Below, piece by piece: positions 22,041 to 33,667 of a DNA stretch of 64,000 bases. The notes beneath the pieces are model-generated. The model was given only the letters and a program-made list of their open reading frames with translations, was not told the DNA's origin and did not search any database. The DNA comes from Elephas maximus indicus. Its lineage: Eukaryota; Chordata; Mammalia; Proboscidea; Elephantidae. The DNA lies in NCBI RefSeq assembly GCF_024166365.1, contig NC_064824.1:48212608-48276607 (forward strand), given 5' to 3'. A program made the position numbers and the translations under genes. Positions within the stretch are counted from its first letter, which is position 1, and every line of letters starts with the position of its first letter.

Positions 22041-22532
22041 TACTCCCTTCTAAAAGCCAGTAAAATGACAATAACCAATGTGTAAAAATGGCAAAACCCA
22101 CAAGCACAAGATGGAGAAATGGTAGCTGACTTGGCAGATGGAAGAAAGTCTAACATAAGTCAGCAGAGAAGGCCCAGAATAGCCAATTTGTACCAAATGC
22201 TGACCCCCAACTTATACTCTCCAAACATACCAAGAAAAAAGACCTACGGGAGCCCCTCCACCCCAGTGATATGGCCCACCAATCTACACAAAACTTCTGA
22301 TGAGAATATTCTATTAATCTGCACCTGGCCAAACTATAAATAACATGTGAGGATAAAATAAAATCATTATCAAACATGTAAGGTCTCAAAGCCTTTTTTC
22401 CCCATGTCCTCTTTCTTGACCAACTACTGGATGACATTCTCAACCAAAACATGACAGAATACCAAGAAAGAGGGAGACATGGGACATAGGAAACAGGAGA
22501 TTCATCACAGATGCAAGACAAAGAGTACCTTT
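22041..22532. other. unassigned, possibly an ancient repeat
   Basis: The block 'ATCAAACATGTAAGGTCTCA' to 'AATACCAAGAAAGAGGGAG' (22,368-22,470) gives the impression of an old mammalian interspersed repeat, but I cannot name it. Frames of 123 (minus, 22,521-22,150) and 74 codons overlap here on opposite strands and have no domain. Confidence 0.35.
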
Positions 22533-22990
22533 AAGAGAGTGGTGTGATGGTTACTTTTATGTGTCAATTTAGCTAAATTATGATTCCCAGTGGTTTGACC
22601 AAACACTAGATTAGTTGCTGTTCCATAAAGTAATCTAATGCATTGTAATATAGTCACTTTCCATAATGTCATCTAACGTTATCGATCATTCAGCTGAAAG
22701 GTGAGTTTCCTTAGGGTGTGGTCTGTTCCCAGACTATGAATAGATATTTCACAGAACTCACTCTCTCTCTCTCCACTCTGTAGTCTTCCTTCCACCTGAC
22801 TTCCAGATCTTGGGACCAAAGCCTGCAGAAGTCTCCAGCCTGCCACCTTACCTATTGGATTTTGGACTTGCTAGCCCCCCAAAATCCTGTGCGTCAGAAG
22901 AAGTCTCTAGTCTGCTGTCTGACCTACCAATTTTGGACTTACCTCACGATTGCCAAGCCAATCCCTTGAAGTAAATCAATCTCTCTCTCA
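22533..22990 (+). mobile_element. LTR-like repeat (TGTGATGGTTA family)
   Basis: Starts GTGTGATGGTTACTTTTATG and continues through 'GACCAAACACTAGATTAG' and 'GTCTCCAGCCTGCCACC' to 'TTGAAGTAAATCAATCTCTC'. The same family, better preserved in the centre, is at 44,465-45,125. It resembles the LTRs of old endogenous retrovirus-like elements that start TGTGATGGTTAATTTTATG and end in TAATACA; the subfamily name is not certain. No internal retroviral genes are present: a solitary, decayed copy. Confidence 0.65.
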
Positions 22991-23040
22991 ATCTCTTTCT
23001 CTCCCTTTCCCTGTCTCTCTCTGTCTCCTTCTCTCTCCTT
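22978..23040 (+). repeat. CT-rich microsatellite
   Basis: (TCTC)n-like pyrimidine tract with scattered G and A, continuing the CT run at the end of the LTR-like repeat. Confidence 0.85.
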
Positions 23041-23179
23041 GTTATACTTCATAGATGCAAATAATGTATATATAGCATCAGTAACATAAACAGTTAATAC
23101 CGATGTAGTCAAAAATTATAATGCAACAATAAGGGAGGATCAAGAGAGAAGATGTATCCTAGGGTTAAGAGGAGGTTGT

Positions 23180-23480
23180 AAGAACACTAAATTCTTAACT
23201 TCCATAGTGAGGAATGAGTAAATAAGACATAAAGCTGAAAGAAAGAAAAAAAAAAAAAAAAGAAGAAAGATTACAAGCATTTTTTCTAGAAATATGGCAG
23301 TAAATAGAAAAAGAAACAGCTTACAGTGAAAGATTACTTCTGGAGAACAGGAATGGAGGAGGGAGAAGTGGATTGAGAAAGTGCTGCTTTTCAGTATTAG
23401 CTTTGCAGAACTATTTGACTTTTGAAATAATGTACCTGTACAATTATGGTAAATGTAATATTGAATGTAAAAAGAGGGTG
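23180..23480 (+). mobile_element. possible old L1 3' end
   Basis: 'TTACTTCTGGAGAACAGGAA' and 'TTGACTTTTGAAATAATGTA' followed by 'TTATGGTAAATGTAATA' have the layout of an old L1 3' UTR. The resemblance is weak. Confidence 0.35.
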
Positions 23481-23519
23481 ACATGAAGCTTTGAGATCCC
23501 CCAAAACGAGTCATTGGTA

Positions 23520-25414
23520 TGACACCAATCTTGAAATGAATTCTAAAGCTAAAACCTGGCTTTTCTATCCCTCCCTTTTTCAGGGAATTGATTAATTCAG
23601 AGTAAAAATCTTCATGAACTACTAATTACTAGCAATTAATGTTCCTTTTCCTTATGTCCAGTTGCAAATCATTGTTCCCTGAGAACTAGGACTGCCAAGC
23701 TAATTCTAAGGAGGTGTATAGCTCGGAGTGTACCTTATAAAAGCCAAGGTGAAAATCTACACGTCTTGTTCCAGTTCCCTTGTGTGACTAAACAAAAGGC
23801 ATGAATAGCAACGTGACTCTCTGTAAAGCAGAATGTGTACCAGGTGCAAGGACAGATCGCACTTCGTGTTAGTGAATACCCCAAGGATTTCATTACTAAA
23901 CGACTTCACTCTTCTGAAAAGAATTACTGCCAGCAGAGGACCTTCGTTAGCAGAAGCAACTATGAATGATTGGAAATGAAACATAAAGCAGCATTGGCAT
24001 TGCAAAAAAGCGTTGGCAGATCAGTAGCTCTTTTGGATTTACGCAAAGAACAGCTTCTTCTCCCCACTCTCAGATCCAACCAGGAATGATGTGTTTATTT
24101 CTTTATTGCACTGTTTTCCCAAGTAGATGTTAACAAAAACGCCTTTCCTTGGTTGCTTCCTCGTGGCTTGACCCATTTTTAAGCTAATATCAACCCTACA
24201 AGGGTCAGAGCTTACAATGATCTTCGGTTAACATGGCATTGCAGCCATGATTCTCATGGACGATTTGAGGGAAATTAAAGTAGAATAATGAAATCTTATT
24301 GGGTATTTTCTAACTTCCTTCATTACTTATGTAAATGCTGATTTTTGCCCAATGACCGTAAACGGTGAAATTTATGATGCAGACTTTGTTTCTTCTACTC
24401 GTCAAGTAGGCTCACCAAATATTGGGTGTTTGCAAATATTGGGTGCTGTAATCGCAGCAAGAGAGTTCAGCCATTTCTAGTTTGACCTACTCCTAGCTCC
24501 CAACAAGAGAATATTTCTCCCGTTATGAAATATATTTTTTCCCACAGAGGGATTAAGAGTGGCTATAGAACAAAGTATCTCAAGCCTTTAGCACCATGCG
24601 TTGTGTAAAGAAATCAATGTGACCTGGGTTTTGAGAAATCCTGGCTATGGAATGTTTCTGAAAACAATTATTCAGTCACAGGGTTCAGTTAGTCATTTTT
24701 GAAAACCCCATTCTCATTGTGCCGGCCACTTTGGCATGATTTCTAATTCTCAGATGGTTTCCATCCATTCAACCCCAAAACATAACTGCTAATTGCCTTA
24801 CTCTGGACTCTCTTAGTAGGTGTAAACTTTCCATCTGAGCATGAGGCTCAGGCCCCATGATTCTTGTTAATATTAACGAATAAAGATCTATAGTAAAACG
24901 CTGACCACGGTGAAGTAACTCACAAAACATATGGACTCAAGATGATCATTCACATACAGGCAACAAAGAACTGCGCCCAAGAACCTGAATGTTTTGTTTT
25001 TCTCCTAGCCCAGACTGGTTTTTCTGCCTCATATATCTGCAAATAGGTGAAAAGAATTTATCCCTTAATCCTGTTCTTCAGTTTACAGCTGGTAAAATCA
25101 GGCTGTGCTTTCCAGTACAAAGCTGATTTGTCAGGCTAAGCATTTTCACCCGTCATTGCCTCCTAATGGAAGACATTGCACTAAGCCTGGTACTTGGAGT
25201 TCAAATCTTTTGGGGCAGTCAGGACATACACATAAAATAGGTATTTACAGTGATAGGTAGAGCTCCCTAAATGACGAATGAAGCAAATGAACAAATTCCG
25301 TAGGAGTTGGGGAAGGAGAGGTGCACTGTTTGGGATTAGATGCATTGATTTAGGAGGAAGTAACACTGAGATGAGCCCTTAAGAAAGTTTGAAATTGTGC
25401 TAAATGTTGAGACA
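23520..25414. other. unassigned intergenic sequence
   Basis: Nearly 1.9 kb with no recognised repeat, the longest repeat-poor stretch in this part of the window. That makes it a reasonable place to look for conserved non-coding DNA. An 18-bp near-tandem duplication of 'CAAATATTGGGTG' occurs near 24,416-24,446. The 82- and 61-codon frames look random. Confidence 0.5.
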
Positions 25415-25614
25415 GCTGCTGTTATTGTCAGGTGCCATCAAGTCGATTCCAACTCATAGCAACCACATCTTACAGAGTAGAATGGCCCCATAGGGCTTTC
25501 TTGACTGTGATCTTTACAAAGCAGGGAAGCAGACTGCCAGATCTTTCTCCCACAGAGCCACAGGGTGGGTTCGAATCAGTTAGCATCTGAGCACTTAACC
25601 ACCAGGGCTCCCTG
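25415..25614 (-). mobile_element. AfroSINE, long subtype
   Basis: The left end reads the RTE-like 3' motif in reverse ('GGTGCCATCAAGTCGATTCC'). The middle carries the extra block 'ACTGTGATCTTTACAAAGC' and 'GAAGCAGACTGCCAGATC', which separates this subtype from the short AfroSINE. The right end is the tRNA-like head ('GCACTTAACCACCAGGGCTC'). No clear target-site duplication was found. Confidence 0.88.
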
Positions 25615-25621
25615 TATAACT

Positions 25622-25848
25622 TAAGTGTAGGGGCTCTGGCACAGAATGCCTGGCTTCAAATCCCAGCTTTGCTACTTACCAGCTATGTGAGCTTGGATAG
25701 GTTGCTTTAATTTCCTCATTTGCAAAAGGGAGATTAAAAAGTACCACAAAATTATTAAGGGGGGTATTGAAGTTAAATGTATGTAACACATAGAAAGGCT
25801 TTAGAACAATGTCTAATACAGCAAGCGCTCTACAAATATAATGTTATT
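25622..25848 (+). mobile_element. MIR SINE
   Basis: In order: 'AATGCCTGGCTTCAAATCCC' (tRNA-like B box), 'GCTACTTACCAGCTATGTGA' (conserved MIR core), 'TTTCCTCATTTGCAAAA' and 'CAGCAAGCGCTCTACAAATA'. This is an almost full-length copy of an ancient mammalian SINE. Confidence 0.88.
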
Positions 25849-26536
25849 ATAATGTTATATATTTTAATTATTTTGTTGGTATATTTCTCCCGCCTACAAT
25901 GCCCCCCTCACTCCTCTCCCATTTATAATAATAGCAGTAATATCCCAACAAAATAGTGAAAATATATTTAATCACATGATCCTGTTGAAAAGCTCACGCC
26001 AGCACCAGTATCAGCAACTTTTTCCATTTGTTCCTGATACTGGTGAATGGATGATGTGGAAAAGTAAGTATGTAAGTGGTAAGATTTCACTTAAATTACA
26101 TATTGTCCTTAGCTGTGTTGAAAATTTTGATTATTTGCCCAAAACATAAAGAGTGGAAACATATGTCATTAATTTGAAAAGAGGCAGTTTGCATATTTGT
26201 TTAATGACTTCAGCTCAGGCAGACATGAAGACCCAGGTGCATTGGAGATAGACATTAGCGCAACACTAGAAAACAAGAAAATGAGGTGCCAAAGAGTCCA
26301 CATGATTTAGAACTCGTTCCTCCAGTCACTATGAATGCAAATGTCTCATTTACATAAAACCCACTCATATTGATGCTAATCAGGAGCAGAGGAGAGGCTA
26401 TCACTTCTGCCATCCAGCCTCAGAAACAGAAAATCAGAACTCAAATCATTCCCATTGGAAATGATGACAGGATCTTTCAAATCGTTCTGTTGATCAGCTT
26501 TAATATTTGGATATTATCACAAGGAATATCTGTTAA
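25849..26536. other. unassigned intergenic sequence
   Basis: AT-rich; no repeat or open frame of note. Confidence 0.5.
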
Positions 26537-26730
26537 ATAGAAAGCGCTTCTTGAGTGCTTACCATGACCCAGACATTGTCCTAAGTGTTTTTTCTGCCTT
26601 TTTATGTATAATTTCTATAACGATCCTAATAAGAAGTTTCCATTATTATCTCCCTCTTTTACTGATAAAGAATTGAAGCTTAGAAAGATTAAGCAATTCA
26701 CCTAGTATCCCATGGTAGGTGTGGCTTTTA
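26537..26730 (-). mobile_element. MIR SINE
   Basis: Reverse-oriented MIR: 'TTGAGTGCTTACCATGACCC', 'ATTATCTCCCTCTTTTACTG' and 'AAGATTAAGCAATTCACC' follow the MIR 3' half read backwards. Confidence 0.82.
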
Positions 26731-26840
26731 AAATTCATTCTGCATACTCGCTATTAACTAAGGTGTCTAACTCCACAGACACTTCCCCATCTTCATCAGT
26801 CCATTCCAACTCCCATTCTTAGAAATACAATGTTTAAAAG

Positions 26841-27077
26841 TGCTCCTTTTCCTGGTGGTACAAACCATTTGGGCTTGACTACTACTACTAGGTTGGAGGT
26901 TCAAACCTGTCCTTTGATGCCACAGAAGAAAGGCCTGGCAATCTACTTCCATAAAGATGACAGCCAAGAAATCCCTGTGGAGCTCAGCTCTACCCTGTAA
27001 CACACGGAATGGTCATGAGTCAGAATCAATTCCACAGCAATGGGTTCGGTTTCGTTTTTTTTTTTTTTTCTTTTTTA
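26841..27077 (+). mobile_element. AfroSINE (GGAGGTTC subtype)
   Basis: Head 'CCTGGTGGTACAAACCATTT' and 'TTGGAGGTTCAAACCTGTCC', body 'AAGAAAGGCCTGGCAATCTA', 3' end 'GTCAGAATCAATTCCACAGC' and a T-rich tail at 27,054-27,077. The body resembles that of the tRNA-Gly-headed SINE, suggesting the families exchanged parts. Confidence 0.88.
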
Positions 27078-27792
27078 AATCAGGCAGAAAAGTGATGCAA
27101 GGGAGAAATATGAAAGGAATAAGAATGGTAAATTAGTGGCAATGACACTGAGTTGCCCACCTGAGTATAAAGCAGAAAACTAGGTATTTATGTTGTCATT
27201 ACATGCCTGTCCCCATCCTGTTTCAATCAGCCAACAGTACCCAACAATCTAAATTAACTAAAGAACTGCATTGCCGCATCAATTAAAGAAAAGGGACTGC
27301 TTAAGTAATTGTTCTTAGCAAATACTGAAAATAACACGAGATACCCAATTCGGGGAAAGGAACGTTGTGCATTTATAGCCAAATCAGGTGCATCGGCTAT
27401 TTTCTTACAGTACCAGAACTCTTAAAAGGTTTTATTTCAGGCAATCTGTAGGAGTAAGACGTAGAAGCCAAGTGAATCAGCGTAGAACCTTGCTGTTCAT
27501 TCTCTGATACTGACAGCAATATTTGTTTTCATCTTGAGAAGACTGTTTTGGAATTTTGCATCTGCTTCTACGCCACTTAGTTGGCAGCTGCTTCCCCCCA
27601 TTGTTTCTCTCACCGACCAATGGGTCTCAGTACCATGTACACCCACACCCCACCTCCTTGGGTTCTCAGATAAGCACTGCTACTCTGGCTTCTGTGAAGG
27701 GGTCCTTTTAATATTGTACCTCTTAATTCCAAACACCCACATTGCAAGAATGTACAGGGGAGACTCACTTTACAAAAGAGTTGGAAGTAATT
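27078..27792. other. unassigned intergenic sequence
   Basis: No repeat recognised. An 86-codon plus frame (27,534-27,794) and a 97-codon minus frame (27,903-27,610) overlap; neither has a domain, and the latter runs into the next SINE. Confidence 0.5.
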
Positions 27793-27805
27793 AAAGCCAA
27801 GTCCA

Positions 27806-28000
27806 AGGAGCCCTAGTGGTGCAATGGCTAAACACTCAGCCGCTAACTGAAAGGTTGGCAGTTCCAACCCACCTAGCAGCTCTGCCAAAGAAAAACCTGA
27901 CAATCTACTCCCATAAAGATTACAGTCAAGAAAACCCTATGGGGCAGTTGTACACACAGGGTTGCTATGACTGGGAATCAGCTTGATGGCACACAACAAC
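27806..28000 (+). mobile_element. AfroSINE, complete, with target-site duplication
   Basis: Head 'AGGAGCCCTAGTGGTGCAAT', B-box region 'GGTTGGCAGTTCCAACCCAC', body 'ATCTACTCCCATAAAGATTA', 3' end 'GGGAATCAGCTTGATGGCAC' and an ACAACAAC tail. AAAGCCAAGTCCA (27,793-27,805) and AAAGTCAAGTCCA (28,001-28,013) form the 13-bp target-site duplication with one mismatch. Confidence 0.93.
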
Positions 28001-28013
28001 AAAGTCAAGTCCA

Positions 28014-29631
28014 ACATGAAAGAACAACCTAAAAACCTTTAGTTAAATATGGTTATTCCCAGGTTTCATTGGAAAAGTTAAAAAAAGAAAGATTAAATCT
28101 TTCTCAGTTGGATCCCTTGGAGGCACGTCTATAGTAGCTTCCTGTTTTTCTTACTTTTTCTCCTCTCTTCTGAGATCTTTCTTCCAACCACTCTATCGCG
28201 AATCGACACCCAGATTTGGGGAAACCTTCTGTAGGACCACAGGAGTTTATTTTTCTACAGGAGACCTACAGCAGTAGGGTCACAAACCTGCAGTTAGCCA
28301 CAAATAACACTACGATGGAACGTGGGATGACATAAAGGAGCTTTGATAATCCAAGTCTGTTCTCCCCCATGGCCCAGATAACCAAATCTCTCATTCTTGC
28401 TAGTTATTCAGTAGGGAAGTATTCTATCAAATACACACAGCAATTTTCAGCAAACATTATCAGAGGACTTTCAGAGAAGTAATATCTAAATCCATACTAA
28501 GGGAAATAAGTATTTCCTAAGTACAGCGCATGATGACTTTATTCTTCAGAATGTGTGACTTCCCATGGACTCATTCTCCTGCTTCTCCGGGTTAGAGGCC
28601 AAGCACAGAAAAAGCAAAAGTGCCTATTTACCAAAGCCCTTTCAGGCCACTGAGCCATGTGACTATATCAAGGCCTGGCCAAAACTTTGAAAATATCCCT
28701 TTTCTTTAGTTCAAGCTTGATGAGATTCCTGGACATGCAGCCTTCATACTCATCTCTGTAAACAGAAGAAGGACAGAATGAGGACTCACCATCCTCTCGT
28801 TTATGGCAACTCTTCTGTGGTCAAGAACAATGTTCTACTACTTCCTATCTGGAGAAAAAAAAAAAAGTTATTTAATGCAGATAGAAACCAAATAAAAAAA
28901 AATTTTTTTTGCACGCTTTCATCCTAAAACTGCAACATTTGAGGGGAAGTCCCATGCATTAGTTCATGGGTTTTATAAAGCATTTAAAGGTGGTTGGTTC
29001 CATTGCTCTGGATAACAACTACGTAGGTTCTATAATTTTGTGTTTGCATTTATTAGACAGAGCAGACATATTTATATGATATCTGTAGCAGGGGTTTCAT
29101 AAGTTACTCTATATTGGAGTAGTCTTAGTCTTAAGAATGCCATAAATATTTCTGTTCTTTATAGTCCAGAGTCCCCTGCTCCTTCACCCATTTCTTCTCT
29201 TTCTCTAACTTTCCTTATTCCTTTTTTCCATCTCTTCTTTTTTCTGCCACTATCTTCCCTCACTCCCAAGATATTTGGGATTTAAGAGCTGGAAACAAAT
29301 CTGAAGCATACTAATGAACAGCTCGTCATTACAAGAAAACATAAATGAGTATGTACGCCTTCCTGAGTCCTTACAAGTCAATGGATATAAAGCAGTTTAC
29401 AAAGTATCCAGTTGACTGTTGCTTTTAGAGGTGTTAATTGATTGAATATCTGAGAAACATTGAAAACTCCATCGACAGGAAGAATAATGAAAGCCTGATT
29501 GAAAAATTTGAAAGTAGTTCCATTATGCAATGGTTCTTAACAGAAGTGCTGAGGGAATAATTTGAAAACTGTGGACACCAACACTGCTTAGTCCCAATAA
29601 TAACTTGACAGGACAGAAATCATTTATCAAA
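28014..29631. other. unassigned intergenic sequence
   Basis: About 1.6 kb without recognised repeats apart from A/T runs (28,854-28,865, 28,895-28,911) and a pyrimidine-rich stretch at 29,165-29,270. No open frame above 60 codons falls here. Like 23.5-25.4 kb, it would be a target for conservation analysis. Confidence 0.5.
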
Positions 29632-29878
29632 ACCAGGAGTTGGGAAACTACGGCCCAAGGGTCAAATCCAGCCTAATACCTATTTTTATTAATAAGGTTT
29701 TATTGGAACACAGCCACGCCTGTTCTTTTACATATTCCCCATGGCTGCTTTTGCTCTGTTATGGCTGAGTTGAGTAGTTGCAATAATACTTTGTGGTTTG
29801 AAAAGCCTAAAATATTTACTTTCTGGCCCTTTACAAAAAAAAAAAACTACTGTCATATTTGGGGAATCTTGTGTCTCA
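29632..29878 (+). mobile_element. hAT-like non-autonomous DNA transposon
   Basis: 'TTGGGAAACTACGGCCCAAG', 'GTTTTATTGGAACACAGCCA', 'CTGCTTTTGCTCTGTTATGG' and 'CTTTCTGGCCCTTTACA' match a common human/mammal DNA element that begins CAGGGGTCGGCAAACTACGG and whose right inverted repeat is here decayed. The family name (Charlie/MER type) is not certain from memory. Confidence 0.78.
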
Positions 29879-30184
29879 TACATTAATTAATGTGAAAAGA
29901 AACAAGTTCTCTGAAAGTATACTTATCTTCAACTACTGTGTACTGTCCTTTGTATTTTGAAGTTGCCACTGTTGTTGTGATTGTTATTACATGTGTGTAT
30001 GCCCTCAAGCACTTAGAGGTAATTAAAAAGAGTGATGTGTGCAGTCTAATCCACACATGGGACACATAAAAATTGGAATTTGCCAAGTCTTTCAGCAAAA
30101 CCTTGAGCAGACTTCTTACAAACTTTTCTGAGTGCTGTTTCTGATTGCCGTAAACCACTGTTGTTCCAACAATCTCAAGATATT
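29879..30184. other. unassigned intergenic sequence
   Basis: A 91-codon minus-strand frame (30,158-29,883) covers most of it but has no recognisable domain. Confidence 0.45.
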
Positions 30185-30378
30185 GATTGCAGTAGTTAAG
30201 AGTATGGATCCAGACTGCATAGGTTCAAACCCTGATTCTACAATTGATAACTATACCTCAATTTCCTCATCTATAAAATGGGGATAGTAATAGTACCTAT
30301 CTCGCAGGTAAAGACTCCTAGAATAACACTGGGCAATAATACATGCTTAATAAGCACTGAATTAATATTAGTTATAAC
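30185..30378 (+). mobile_element. MIR SINE
   Basis: 'GCAGTAGTTAAGAGTATGGA', 'TTCAAACCCTGATTCTAC', 'AATTTCCTCATCTATAAAAT' and 'GGGGATAGTAATAGTACCTA' follow MIR from head to 3' part. Confidence 0.88.
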
Positions 30379-30713
30379 CATGGTGAACAGATTTCAGTGG
30401 AGCTTCCAGGCTAAGACAGACTAGGAAGAAAGGCATGGCAATCTACTTCCAAAACTGAGCCAATGAAAACCTTATAAATTACAACAAAACATTGCCCAAC
30501 TTACTTGCTTGAACACGTCATCAGGTGGGATCAATCGCTAGAGGAGGGCATCATGTCTGGTAAAGCAGAGGGCAAGTGAGGGTGAGGGAGACTCTCAGTG
30601 AGATGGATTAGCACAGTGGCTGTAACAATGGACGGACTCAAACACACTGGCAGTCACAGGCAGCTTTTCATTTTGCTGTACTTGGGGATGGCATAGGTCA
30701 AAGTTGACTTGAC
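30379..30713 (+). mobile_element. internally deleted RTE element (or RTE-derived SINE)
   Basis: The left part ('CAGTGGAGCTTCCAGGCTAA', 'AAGAAAGGCATGGCAATCTA', 'ACAACAAAACATTGCCCAA') is the 5'-type body shared with the tRNA-Gly-headed SINE and, as I recall, with the RTE 5' region. At ~30,494 it joins 'TTGAACACGTCATCAGGTGG', which corresponds to the last ~230 bases of the RTE at 48.3 kb and runs to 'TTGACTTGACAGCACCTA'. It thus has two RTE ends and no middle, and the tail has grown into a TATC repeat. Confidence 0.7.
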
Positions 30714-30779
30714 AGCACCTATCTATCTACCTATCTATCTACCTATCTACTTATCCATCATCTATCTGTCATCGTTATT
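30714..30779 (+). repeat. (TATC)n tetranucleotide repeat
   Basis: Starts directly at the CACCTA tail of the RTE derivative and degenerates to the right; probably seeded by the element's tail. Confidence 0.9.
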
Positions 30780-33479
30780 ATTTGAAGGTTTGCTTTTTTC
30801 TGTCCTGAAATATTTGTTGTCACCTCCCGGGTAGCAGTCACTTCACTTTACCTTATAATTCTGGAATTGATTGTGTGTTCCACATGACAGTATTTTGTTA
30901 AGCATGACTATGTCCTAGAGTTAATCCATTTATCAATCAGTAAGTATTTACAGAGCAGCCACTCTGTGAAAAGCAAGACGATAGAAACTATGGGGACACA
31001 AAGTAAGTACGAGATATAGTCCTGCCCATGCTATAATTATTAGCATAAATATCTGGGGAACGGATCTAGATACCCCTGACACAAGCAAACAAGCAAACAG
31101 AAAAGTAGTGATAAGAGGCAAGTGATCACCCTCTGATATTCTTCCAGGTAAAATGGACCAGGGCAAGTCACAACACTTGAATATGGAATGAAGCATGGAG
31201 GTCCCTTTGTGCTTAGTCTATACCATTCAGTTTACCATTTGTAAAATTCAAAGGGTAGAGCTCAGTGAAGCCTGTAGTGGTCACAGAAGGAAGACATAAT
31301 GAACTAGGAAGGCATATGCATTGAAGTGAATAGGTAGAGCAGGGGAGGTCCTGTCAGTGAAGAATCAATTTATACAAAATCACTGCTCACAGTGCGAGGC
31401 CATATGGGACATGTCAACTTGATCTTAAATCTAATGACACAAATAATACAAGGAAATGAAGGATGTAGAGGGGCTCAATGTGGACTTGGCATGGAAATTG
31501 CCAGCCTCTCAAGTTTCCAAATAGGGGGCATTGGTTGGATAGCACGTGCTGCATTTAAAAAACCTGTTGAGTTCATGGTTGGATTTTGAGTGCAATCTTG
31601 AATGTGGGGGCAAGAAAGGAGGCTGGGCAGTAATTTTAACATTGAGTAGGGCAATGAAATTGTATTTTAGATACCCAACAATTTGTCAGATGGGTTTGGA
31701 GGGGAAATCATATGCAGTCAATGAGGAAATTAAGAGACCATGGTGGAGATGTGAAGTGGGAAACATGTACCATGGAGACAGATAGGAAAGACTTTCGAAG
31801 TAAGAACTGAGAAGGTCTATAACAGACTAGTCACAGGAAATGAAGGACAGGATATGAATTACTGTACTGTTTTTTCAAATAACAAGCTCATGTAATTAAC
31901 ACATCTGCACATATAACGCGCATAACACTTAGGAAAATAATACACAAGGGGATTGCACAGTTGGCAAAAAACATATAATACACATGTTATTTGCAAATAA
32001 CCTAGGATGGTCTTTACCAGAGGACTTTAGGGATCATGATGCCCCTGGCCATGATTGGTATGTACCAGAAGGGATAGGTTCTGCACTGTTGCTTGAAGTT
32101 CTCTGCAGGTGTTTGGCAGAAATAAATTGTCAGAACAATGACTTCACACACACAGCACGTATATTGCTGCTGGATTCTTTTCATAATGATTTCAGAAGAA
32201 TGGCCATAGCTCCAGCATTTCTTATTGCATTCATAACTCATTATCCTGAAACTATTTCCTGTAGAACTGAAACTATGATTTGTATGTGGGAAGCTGACTC
32301 ACTGCCAAAAGCTGCCTCTCTGGTAGCAATCTGGAGAGATCCACCTACTGCCTATAGAATCAGCTCTTCTCACAATGAGTGTTTGGTTAAAAAAAAAAAA
32401 GTACCCTAAACATGCTGCCAAACTGTTATGCCCCTTCCAAAATTGCTTGTGTGGACAACACACCAGTCAACTGTCCTGAACACTCATACGTCCTTAGAAC
32501 AGAGGGGAAGGACTTAAGATACAGAGTGGTGACCACTATGTGAAGGAAAAGGTGCCAGTTTACTACATTATCAAGCTCTTTCCATTTAAACAGTTTCTTT
32601 TAAGTAAATGCTCAGTCTTTCAGATTTCATCCCTTCCTCTGCTACCACCCGAGATGTCATAAGACTCTATGAAGGAGACAAAAGACTTTGAGGTGGCAGG
32701 AAGAGAGTCTCAGATCTATGCACTTGAGTTCTTGTGCTGGTTTCTAGACTCCATGGCAAAGTGGTTGTTTCGGTGCCCAGCCCCTGTGATAAAACCTAAG
32801 AGAGATGGAGAAAAATACTTTTGTGCCCGCTTCAGCCAAGACCATTACACCGCCTTCCTGCCTTAAGGGCTCTGATACCCCAGGGTGATTGACTCCCAAC
32901 AGATGGCAGAGTAATGGTGACCTGGACTCTTTACCAGTGGCAGTGCCTGTTGGCTCACCAATGCCCAGCAGAGGGTGCAGCTGTACGTAGGTGACCACCT
33001 AGAATCCAAGAAAATGAGACTGAGCCAAGACAATAGAGGATAAAATAAGTGTGGACATTCATGAGTTCATTTGACCCAAACTTCCTGAGTACTTACAAAA
33101 ACTACTGGGCTGTGTTCTCAAGGAGCTCGAAGCTCTGCAATATCAAATGGGGATAAAAGCCAGTATACAAGTTATGTAACTTCTATAAGATTGTGCATTA
33201 TCCTGACTTTAGGCAGATTCTCATTCTGTGGCATGGTCAGCAGCTTTAAGAGAAGAGCCTGCTCCCAGCCTCTGCTTCATGAGCACTTGCTGTGCCAGCC
33301 CCATCTTATACCTTCCTAGGGCTCCTCCTTAGCTCAGCTGCCTTCCTCTCCAACTCCTAAGGTCTAGGATTTGGGGCAGGTGTATACGGAGAAAGATGGG
33401 CCCAGCCGTCTTGCATTTTTTATGTACATTTGAAATCCATTTTAAACTGCAAAGGTTTACCTATACTATAACAGCAGCA
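30780..33479. other. unassigned intergenic sequence with a weak L2 trace
   Basis: 'CAGTAAGTATTTACAGAGCA' to 'GGGGACACAAAGTAAGTACG' (30,940-31,020) and 'TCCTGAGTACTTACAAAAAC' (33,083 onward) hint at L2. The segment 32,650-33,020 is slightly richer in G and C. The only long frame is described separately (31,984-32,409). Confidence 0.45.
31984..32409 (+). other. 141-codon open frame of unknown status
   Basis: ATG-started frame not overlapping a recognised repeat. The predicted product is mixed in composition, with a moderately hydrophobic middle (about residues 30-45 and 72-87), a basic Lys end encoded by an A tract, and no domain, signal peptide or zinc finger that I recognise. No promoter, splice context or polyadenylation pattern is evident. 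Frames of this length arise by chance in 64 kb read in six frames, so it is most likely spurious; a retropseudogene or unknown old repeat is also possible. Confidence 0.15.
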
Positions 33480-33655
33480 ATGGCTGGTGTTTGTTAAGTT
33501 CTTATAGCATGCCCAAAACATTTACATATGTGATCCCCACAATGACATTTGCATGTACAGATTTTTCCTCGCTCCCTTTCCGTACTTGAGGATTGAGGCA
33601 CAGAGAGCTTGCCCTAGACCACCCAGCCAGTCAAACGGCAGAGTCACAGCACAAG
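33480..33655 (-). mobile_element. MIR-like SINE
   Basis: 'AACATTTACATATGTGATCC', 'TTGAGGATTGAGGCACAGAG' and 'GACCACCCAGCCAGTCAAAC' follow the MIR 3' half in reverse, with weak conservation. Confidence 0.65.
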
Positions 33656-33667
33656 CCTACTCTTAAT

